From contig JAJYMD010000166.1 of the NCBI GenBank assembly GCA_021787255.1, forward strand, positions 1-6,219: a DNA stretch of 6,219 nucleotides, in the 5' to 3' direction. Within the stretch, counting starts at the first letter, position 1, and each line of letters begins with the position of its first letter. A model generated the notes under the pieces. That model was not told the DNA's origin, ran no database searches, and was given only the letters and a program-made list of their open reading frames with translations. A program made the translations under genes and the position numbers. Source of the stretch: Actinomycetes bacterium. Its GTDB lineage: Bacteria; Actinomycetota; Acidimicrobiia; Acidimicrobiales; RAAP-2. Below are positions 1 to 6,219 of this stretch, in pieces.

Positions 1-747
1 GCCGCATCCCAGGGAGCCCAGGTGCTGTGCTTCCAGGAGCTCTTCTACGGCCCGTACTTCTGCCAGGTCCAGGACTCCGCGTACTACTCGTACGCGGAGC
101 CGATCCCAGGGCCGGTGACCGAACGGGTGGTCCAGCTCGCGTGTGAGACCGGCATGGTCGTGATCGCGCCCATCTACGAAGAGGAGCAGCCGGGCGTCTA
201 CTACAACACCGCGGTCGTCGTCGACGCGGACGGCCGGTACCTGGGCAAGTACCGCAAGCATCACATCCCCCAGGTGAAGGGCTTCTTCGAGAAGTACTAC
301 TTCCGTCCGGGGAACCTCGGCTTCCCGGTCTTCGACACGGCAGTGGGCCGTATCGGGGTGTACATCTGCTACGACCGCCACTTCCCCGAAGGATGGCGGG
401 CCCTCGGGCTCGCCGGCGCGCGCATCGTGTTCAACCCGTCGGCGACGAGCCGGGGGCTGTCTGCCTACCTGTGGAACCTCGAGCAGCCGGCTGCCGCGGT
501 GGCCAACGAGTACTTCGTCGGGGCGATCAACCGGGTGGGGGTGGAGCCGCTCGGCGACGACGACTTCTATGGCGGCTCGTACTTCTGCGACCCGAGAGGC
601 CAGCTGGTCGGGGATGCGGCCTCGGGCTCCGACGACGAGGTCCTGGTGCGCGACCTCGACATGGGCGTTCTGGAGGAGGTGCGCCAGCTGTGGGCGTTCT
701 ACCGAGACCGGCGCCCCGAGGCCTACGGCCCGCTGGTCGCGCCATGA
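1..747 (+). CDS. Beta-ureidopropionase-like nitrilase-superfamily amidohydrolase (5' partial)
   Basis: Probably hydrolyses N-carbamoyl-beta-alanine or N-carbamoyl-3-aminoisobutyrate to the beta-amino acid, CO2 and ammonia in the cytoplasm. The reading frame is open from base 1, so the true start is upstream; 248 residues are visible, and by comparison with the family a few tens are missing. The nitrilase Glu-Lys-Cys triad is complete: Glu13 in CFQELFYGPYF, Lys86 in KYRKHHIP and Cys123 in ICYDRHFPE (numbered from base 1). The downstream segments FNPSATSRGLSAYLWNLE, FVGAINRVG and FYGGSYFCDPRG, and the C-terminal QLWAFYRDRRPEAYGPL, resemble eukaryotic and bacterial beta-ureidopropionases more than general nitrilases. 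It overlaps the dihydropyrimidinase gene by 4 bp, which supports this substrate. Alternatives are N-carbamoylputrescine amidase or N-carbamoyl-D-amino acid hydrolase, which share the fold and triad. The superfamily is certain; the substrate is inferred. Confidence 0.88.
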   Translation, partial: AASQGAQVLCFQELFYGPYFCQVQDSAYYSYAEPIPGPVTERVVQLACETGMVVIAPIYEEEQPGVYYNTAVVVDADGRYLGKYRKHHIPQVKGFFEKYYFRPGNLGFPVFDTAVGRIGVYICYDRHFPEGWRALGLAGARIVFNPSATSRGLSAYLWNLEQPAAAVANEYFVGAINRVGVEPLGDDDFYGGSYFCDPRGQLVGDAASGSDDEVLVRDLDMGVLEEVRQLWAFYRDRRPEAYGPLVAP

Positions 748-2201
748 GCCGGTTGCTCGTCGAAGGCGGGACCGTCGTGAGCGCGTCGGGGGCGGCACCC
801 TGCGACGTGCTCGTCGACGGCGAGAAGATCGCGGCGCTGCTCGCACCCGGTAGCGCGCCGAGCTCCGGGGAGCTCACCAGGATCGACGCGACCGGCAAGC
901 TGGTGGTGCCCGGGGGGATCGACGTCCACACGCACATGGAGATGCCCTTCGGGGGCACCTTCTCATCCGACACGTTCTTCACCGGGACCAGGGCCGCTGC
1001 CTTCGGCGGCACCACGACGATCGTGGACTTCGCGATCCAGCCACGCGGGGCGAGCCCGAGGGAGGGTCTCGACACGTGGATGGGACGTGCCGACGGGCAC
1101 TGCGCGATCGACTTCGGCTTCCACATGATCCTCTCGGACGTGAACGACGCTGCCCTGAAGGAGATGGAGGGCCTCGTGGCCGACGGGGTGACCAGCTTCA
1201 AGCTGTTCATGGCCTACCCGGGGGTCTTCTACTCCGACGACGGCCAGATCCTCTCCGCGATGCAGCGGGCTGCCGACTGTGGCGCGTTGATCATGATGCA
1301 CGCGGAGAACGGCATCGCGATCGACGTGCTCGTCGCCCAGGCGCTCGCAGCAGGCAGGCGGGAGCCCAAGGCGCACGGCGAGACGCGTCCTCCGGCCCTC
1401 GAAGGCGAGGCGACGCATCGGGCGATCGTGCTCGCTGGGGTCGCAGGCTGCCCGCTGTACATCGTGCACCTCTCTGCGGCAGAGGCGCTCGAAGAGGTGG
1501 CCGCGGCTCGCGACGCCGGCAGGCCGGTCTTCGCCGAGACCTGCCCGCAGTACCTGTTCCTGGACGCCTCGCTCATGGCGAGCGAGGGCTTCGAGGGTGC
1601 GAAGTACGTCTGCTCGCCTCCGATCAGGCCGGCCGTCCACCACGAGGCGCTCTGGCGGGGGCTCGGCACCGACGACCTGTCGGTGGTGTCGACGGACCAC
1701 TGTCCGTTCTGCATGAAGGACCAGAAGGAGCTCGGGCGGGGGGACTTCTCCAAGATCCCGAACGGGCTTCCCGGCGTCGAGCACCGGATGGACCTCGTCT
1801 ACCAGGGTGTCGTCGAGCGCAGGATCTCCCTCCAGCGCTTCGTCGAGCTCACCTCGACCGCACCGGCGCGCCTGTTCGGCATGTACCCGAAGAAGGGCTC
1901 GCTGCTGCCCGGCGCAGATGCCGACCTCGTCGTCTACGACCCCGAAGCCCGCCATGTGCTCGGCGTCGCCTCCCATCACATGGCCGTCGACTATTCCGCG
2001 TACGAAGGGACGGAGGTGACCGGCGCAGTGGACACGGTGATCGCCCGGGGCGAGGTGGTGGTCGATCACGGGGCGTTCCGGGGCAAGGAGGGCTATGGGC
2101 AGTTCGTCGCGCGCGCGCCGTTCGCAGGCGTCGACGTCCCCGTGCCGGCTCGCGGCGACCGCGCGCAGGTCCCAGGCGTCTTCGGGGCAGGTGCGTCGTG
2201 A
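744..2201 (+). CDS. Dihydropyrimidinase / D-hydantoinase
   Basis: Cyclic amidase of the amidohydrolase superfamily (485 residues, normal for the family). It opens 5,6-dihydrouracil, dihydrothymine or hydantoin rings to N-carbamoyl amino acids. The binuclear metal site is fully visible: His62 and His64 in DVHTHMEMPFGG, the presumed carbamylated Lys153 in SFKLFMAYPG, His186 in MMHAENG, His242 in YIVHLSAA and Asp318 in STDHCPF. Tyr158 matches the family's substrate-binding tyrosine. ETCPQYLFLD and YVCSPPIR are also typical. The ATG at 744 is chosen because MSRLLVEGGTVVS is the normal N-terminal beta-strand of the family. The open frame continues upstream to about 393 but there it only shadows the preceding gene. 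The start overlaps the previous stop (ATGA) with no clear Shine-Dalgarno, so it is probably translationally coupled. Sequence alone does not separate dihydropyrimidinase from hydantoinase; the neighbouring transaminase and semialdehyde dehydrogenase favour dihydropyrimidinase. The last 25 or so residues, after ARAPF, are a Pro/Gly/Arg-rich tail. Confidence 0.93.
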   Translation: MSRLLVEGGTVVSASGAAPCDVLVDGEKIAALLAPGSAPSSGELTRIDATGKLVVPGGIDVHTHMEMPFGGTFSSDTFFTGTRAAAFGGTTTIVDFAIQPRGASPREGLDTWMGRADGHCAIDFGFHMILSDVNDAALKEMEGLVADGVTSFKLFMAYPGVFYSDDGQILSAMQRAADCGALIMMHAENGIAIDVLVAQALAAGRREPKAHGETRPPALEGEATHRAIVLAGVAGCPLYIVHLSAAEALEEVAAARDAGRPVFAETCPQYLFLDASLMASEGFEGAKYVCSPPIRPAVHHEALWRGLGTDDLSVVSTDHCPFCMKDQKELGRGDFSKIPNGLPGVEHRMDLVYQGVVERRISLQRFVELTSTAPARLFGMYPKKGSLLPGADADLVVYDPEARHVLGVASHHMAVDYSAYEGTEVTGAVDTVIARGEVVVDHGAFRGKEGYGQFVARAPFAGVDVPVPARGDRAQVPGVFGAGAS

Positions 2202-3250
2202 AGTTCGGGCTCGTCCTCCAGACCGACCCCCCGGCGACGCGCCTCGTCGATCTCGCACGTCGTGCCGAGCAGGCCGGCTTCTCATCGGTGTGGACGTTCG
2301 ACTCGCCGGTCCTCTGGCAGGAGCCCTTCGTGATCTACCCCCGCATCTTGGAGGCGACCGAAACCGTCAGCGTGGGGACGATGGTCACGAACCCCCGCTC
2401 GAGGGAGTGGCCCGTCTTGGCGTCGCTGTACGCGACGCTGAACGACATGTTCGAGAACCGCACGATCTGCGGCATCGGACGTGGCGACTCGGCGGTGCGG
2501 GTGATCGGCGAACGGCCGACCTCGCTCGAGGAGCTCGGAGCCTGTATCCGGACCGTCAAGGCGCTGGCGAGCGGCCAGGAGGTGGAGCTCCACGGAAGGA
2601 CGGTCCGTCTGCCCTGGGTGAGGGACGGGGCGCTGCCGGTGTGGATGGCTGCCTACGGCCCCAAGGCGCTCGCGCTCGCCGGCAGGGAGGCCGACGGCCT
2701 GATCCTCCAGATCGCCGATCCCTTCGTGATCTCATGGGCGATCGCACGGTTCTTCGAGGCGGCTCGGGAGGCGGGCCGCGATCCCGACACGCTCACGATC
2801 TGCGCGGCGGCCCCCGCCTACGTCTCGGAGGACTTCGCCCACCAGCGTGACCAGGTGCGCTGGTTCGGCGGGATGGTCGGCAACCATGTGGCGGACCTCG
2901 TGGCACGCTACGGTCAGGAGTCGGGCGCGGTGCCGGCCGAGCTCACCGAGTACATCGAGGGCCGGCGAGGCTACGACTATGCGCACCATGGCCGAGCGGG
3001 GAACCCCGACACCGAGTTCGTCCCCGACGAGATCGTGGACCGCTTCTGCGTGCTCGGGACCGCCGAGGACCACGTGACGAAGTTGCGCGAGCTCGAGTCC
3101 CTCGGCGTCTCGCACTTCGCGCTGTACCTGATGCACGACGCGCAGGACGCCACGCTCGCCGCCTACGGAGACCGCGTCGTGCCCGCCCTGAGGACCCGAG
3201 CCGACGAGAGCCGAGAACAGGACACGAAGGAGAGAAAGGACGCGCGGTGA
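2198..3250 (+). CDS. LLM class flavin/F420-dependent oxidoreductase
   Basis: Luciferase-like (alpha/beta)8-barrel oxidoreductase of 350 residues, related to the F420-dependent methylenetetrahydromethanopterin reductase group; the exact reaction is unknown. The N-terminus MKFGLVLQTDPPATRLVDLARRAE is the usual first strand and helix. GIGRGDS (residues 92-98) matches the conserved Gly-rich/Ser turn of F420-type LLM proteins, and WMAAYGPKALALAG (about 149-162), leading into EADGLIL, is the later signature. HHGRAGNPD (263-271) and FVPDEIVDRFCVLG lie near the C-terminus, as I recall for the subfamily named TIGR03842 (from memory, not searched). The GTG start at 2198 overlaps the previous stop (GTGA); upstream only a weak GGGGCAGG (2184-2191) is seen. 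The frame is open from 1076, but that part shadows the dihydropyrimidinase. Its own stop overlaps the next GTG. The last 15 or so residues are a charged tail encoded by the purine-rich ribosome-binding region of the next gene. Cofactor choice (F420 or FMN) cannot be decided here. Confidence 0.9.
   Translation: MKFGLVLQTDPPATRLVDLARRAEQAGFSSVWTFDSPVLWQEPFVIYPRILEATETVSVGTMVTNPRSREWPVLASLYATLNDMFENRTICGIGRGDSAVRVIGERPTSLEELGACIRTVKALASGQEVELHGRTVRLPWVRDGALPVWMAAYGPKALALAGREADGLILQIADPFVISWAIARFFEAAREAGRDPDTLTICAAAPAYVSEDFAHQRDQVRWFGGMVGNHVADLVARYGQESGAVPAELTEYIEGRRGYDYAHHGRAGNPDTEFVPDEIVDRFCVLGTAEDHVTKLRELESLGVSHFALYLMHDAQDATLAAYGDRVVPALRTRADESREQDTKERKDAR
3227..3240 (+). promoter_or_regulatory. 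Double Shine-Dalgarno for the aminotransferase start
   Basis: AAGGAG (3227-3232) and AAAGGA (3235-3240) lie inside the end of the oxidoreductase gene. The second ends 6 bases before the GTG at 3247. This is a well-placed ribosome binding site and decides the GTG start, so the aminotransferase can be initiated directly as well as by coupling through the 4-bp overlap. Confidence 0.7.
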
Positions 3251-4584
3251 GCGAGCAGAGTGGTGAGCCCCTTTCGGCGGCAGAGATCGTGGAGCTCTCG
3301 AAGCGCTACACCCTCTTCGACTGGGTCGCCCAGTCGAAGAGCTCGCCGCTCCCGGTTCGCTCGGCGAGCGGCGTCTACTTCACCGCTGCCGACGGCAAGC
3401 GGTACCTGGACTTCAACTCTCAGCTCATGAGCGTGAACGCAGGGCACGGCGATCCTCGGATCGCCGACGCGGTGGCGAAGCAGGTGCGCGAGCTCGCGTA
3501 CGTGAGCTCCGCGGGGATGACGACCGAGGTCCGGGCCCTGCTCGGCCGCAAGCTCGCCGAGCTCTTCCCCGGAGACATCGACAAGTCGTTCTTCACCCTC
3601 GGCGGCGCGGAGGCCAACGAGAACGCGATCCGCATGGCGAAAGCGGTGACCGGGCGCCAGAAGATCCTCGCCCGCTACCGCTCGTACCACGGGGCGACCT
3701 CGGGAGCGATCACGCTCACCGGAGACCCCCGGCGGTGGCCGAACGAGCCGGGGATCCCCGGGGTGGTCCACGTGCTCGACTTCTACCACGGCACCATGCG
3801 GCCTATGGACAGCGCCGAAGAGGCGCTCGGCGCACTGGAGGAGACGATCGAGCTCGAAGGGCCGTCCACCATCGCCGCCTTCATCGTCGAGCCGGTGACC
3901 GGCACGAACGGGATCCTGATCCCGCCGGACGGCTACCTCCAGGGCGTACGCGAGCTGTGCGATCGCTACGGGATCCTGCTCATCGCCGACGAGGTCATGA
4001 GCGGCTTCGGACGGACCGGGAGGTGGTTCGCCGTCGACCATTGGGGCGTCGTCCCCGACCTGATCACCTGTGCCAAGGGGCTCACGTCGAGCTACGTCCC
4101 GCTGGGCGCGGTAGGGCTCCGAGCGCATGTGGCGGAGTACTTCGAGGACCATGTGTTCGCAGGCGGCCTCACGTACAACTCCCACCCGGTCGGGCTCGCC
4201 GCGGCCCTCGCGACGATCCGCGTCTACGAGGAGGACGGCCTGGTGGAGCATGCAGCGAAGATGGGCGAGGTGATGCGCCAGCACCACGAGGAGCTCATGG
4301 CACGTCACCCCTCCGTCGGCGCCTGCCGCAACATCGGGCTGTTCGGCTGCCTCGAGCTCGTCCGCGATCGCACGACGGGCGAGCCGATGGCACCGTTCAA
4401 CTCGTCGAGCCCCGAGATGGCCGAGCTGCTCAGGTTCATGTTGGAGAATGGGGTGTTCGTGAGCCTGCACTGGAACCAGGTCATGACCAACCCCCCGCTG
4501 TGCATCACCGAAGGGCAGCTCGCGGAGGGCTTCGCCGTGCTCGACCGCGCGCTCGAGATCACCGATCGCGCGGTCGCCGACTAG
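3247..4584 (+). CDS. Class III PLP aminotransferase, probable beta-alanine/omega-amino acid transaminase
   Basis: Fold-type I, class III aminotransferase (445 residues, normal for the family). In this context it probably moves the amino group of beta-alanine or 3-aminoisobutyrate to pyruvate or 2-oxoglutarate, giving malonate or methylmalonate semialdehyde. Visible elements: the N-terminal YTLFDWVAQ, the phosphate-binding GGAEANENA (119-127), the PLP-stacking region YHG (147-149), DEVMSGFGRTGR (248-259) with Asp248 positioned for the PLP ring nitrogen, and CAKGLTSSYVPLGA (275-288) with Lys277 as Schiff-base lysine. LTGDPRRWPNEPG resembles taurine aminotransferases (taurine:pyruvate or taurine:2-oxoglutarate types), relatives that also tend to accept beta-alanine. 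The GTG at 3247 overlaps the previous stop and is preceded by good Shine-Dalgarno sequences. It sits directly before a semialdehyde dehydrogenase able to consume its product. Alternative substrates are taurine, GABA or putrescine. Enzyme class is certain, substrate is inferred. Confidence 0.92.
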   Translation: MSEQSGEPLSAAEIVELSKRYTLFDWVAQSKSSPLPVRSASGVYFTAADGKRYLDFNSQLMSVNAGHGDPRIADAVAKQVRELAYVSSAGMTTEVRALLGRKLAELFPGDIDKSFFTLGGAEANENAIRMAKAVTGRQKILARYRSYHGATSGAITLTGDPRRWPNEPGIPGVVHVLDFYHGTMRPMDSAEEALGALEETIELEGPSTIAAFIVEPVTGTNGILIPPDGYLQGVRELCDRYGILLIADEVMSGFGRTGRWFAVDHWGVVPDLITCAKGLTSSYVPLGAVGLRAHVAEYFEDHVFAGGLTYNSHPVGLAAALATIRVYEEDGLVEHAAKMGEVMRQHHEELMARHPSVGACRNIGLFGCLELVRDRTTGEPMAPFNSSSPEMAELLRFMLENGVFVSLHWNQVMTNPPLCITEGQLAEGFAVLDRALEITDRAVAD

Positions 4585-4600
4585 CGCCGGCAACTCGACC

Positions 4601-4640
4601 GGAAGAGACCAGGAAGAGACCAGGGAGAGACCAGGGAGAC
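4601..4640 (+). repeat. 11-bp purine-rich tandem repeat in the intergenic gap
   Basis: The units are GGAAGAGACCA at 4601-4611 and identically at 4612-4622, GGGAGAGACCA at 4623-4633, and a partial GGGAGAC at 4634-4640, about 3.6 copies in all. Two copies are identical and the third differs at one base. The array fills most of the 69-bp gap between the aminotransferase stop and the dehydrogenase start, and runs directly into the dehydrogenase Shine-Dalgarno. Each unit begins with a weak Shine-Dalgarno-like GGAAG or GGGAG. The function is unknown; simple replication slippage could have made it. Confidence 0.9.
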
Positions 4641-4641
4641 G

Positions 4642-4647
4642 AGGAGG
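4642..4647 (+). promoter_or_regulatory. Strong Shine-Dalgarno for the semialdehyde dehydrogenase
   Basis: A perfect AGGAGG ends 6 bases before the GTG at 4654. It fixes this GTG as the start and is the strongest ribosome binding site in the window. This fits the fact that the gene is not overlapped with its upstream neighbour and so cannot rely on close translational coupling. Confidence 0.85.
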
Positions 4648-4653
4648 TCGACC

Positions 4654-6134
<1,481 letters not shown>

Positions 6135-6144
<10 letters not shown>

Positions 6145-6174
6145 CCGTCCGCCCTGGCGGGCGCTCAGCGGTTC
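6135..6174 (+). terminator. Probable operon terminator hairpin overlapping the dehydrogenase stop codon
   Basis: A perfect 10-bp inverted repeat, GAACCGCTGA (6135-6144) and TCAGCGGTTC (6165-6174), encloses a second stem, CGTCCGC (6146-6152) with GCGGGCG (6157-6163). The two are separated by one C-C mismatch, and the loop is CCTG. This gives about 17 pairs with one G-T wobble. The stop codon TGA (6142-6144) lies inside the 5' arm. No T-run follows, so it is not a classical intrinsic terminator, but U-less hairpins at gene ends are often reported in high-GC actinobacteria. The hairpin could also protect the mRNA 3' end. Confidence 0.7.
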
Positions 6175-6219
6175 GCGTGCCCCATTCCGCACGTCGACAC
6201 CCCCTGCAAGCCACCCGCT
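6175..6219. other. Short non-coding tail at the window edge
   Basis: These 45 bases follow the hairpin and carry no convincing start, stop or coding pattern on either strand. A small inverted repeat, CGTGC (6176-6180) and GCACG (6189-6193) with an 8-base loop, follows directly after the large hairpin and might add to termination, but 5 bp in GC-rich DNA may be chance. Confidence 0.4.

Noticed and set aside
393..743. In-frame upstream extension of the dihydropyrimidinase
   Set aside because: The extension overlaps the amidase gene in another frame, is Arg/Gly-rich without homology signs, and the family's normal N-terminus starts exactly at the ATG at 744.
1076..2197. In-frame upstream extension of the oxidoreductase
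   Set aside because: It reads as an Arg-rich shadow of the dihydropyrimidinase; the LLM domain begins with MKFGL at the GTG at 2198.
963..2285. A 440-codon open frame on the - strand under the dihydropyrimidinase
   Set aside because: Same kind of antisense shadow: Arg/His/Asp/Glu-rich composition and no family motif, while the + strand frame has a complete metal site.
4561..4600. Possible terminator around the transaminase stop codon (short CG-rich inverted repeats such as ACCG and CGGT)
   Set aside because: Arms are only about 4 bp, easily found by chance in GC-rich sequence, and the next gene continues in the same direction with its own ribosome binding site.

Overview
The window is high-GC bacterial DNA, roughly two-thirds G+C by eye. 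It has G/C-ending codons, three GTG starts among the four visible starts, and tightly packed genes. This, together with a luciferase-like oxidoreductase of a type common in F420-using bacteria, suggests an actinobacterium. A more precise placement is not supported. All genes lie on the + strand and look like one catabolic operon; its beginning is outside the window.

Layout: (1) 1-747, a nitrilase-superfamily amidohydrolase lacking its N-terminus, best read as beta-ureidopropionase. (2) 744-2201, a dihydropyrimidinase/hydantoinase with a complete metal-binding set. (3) 2198-3250, a luciferase-like (LLM class) flavin/F420-type oxidoreductase. (4) 3247-4584, a class III PLP aminotransferase of the omega-amino acid type. 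(5) 4654-6144, a CoA-acylating (methyl)malonate-semialdehyde dehydrogenase. Genes 1 to 4 are joined by three successive 4-bp start/stop overlaps (ATGA, GTGA, GTGA). Gene 5 follows a 69-bp gap holding an 11-bp purine-rich tandem repeat and a strong Shine-Dalgarno. A long hairpin that includes the stop codon of gene 5 probably ends the operon. The last 45 bases hold no recognisable gene.

Together the enzymes fit the lower reductive pyrimidine pathway. Dihydrouracil or dihydrothymine is opened by gene 2. The carbamoyl-beta-amino acid is hydrolysed by gene 1 to beta-alanine or 3-aminoisobutyrate, CO2 and ammonia. Gene 4 transaminates this to malonate or methylmalonate semialdehyde, and gene 5 yields acetyl-CoA or propionyl-CoA. 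The ring-reducing step (dihydropyrimidine dehydrogenase, PydA) is not in the window. The oxidoreductase of gene 3, locked into the middle of the operon, has no assigned step in this pathway. It is the most interesting item here: it could be an alternative ring reductase or oxidase, or could act on a related heterocycle. That is a hypothesis from context, not something the sequence proves.
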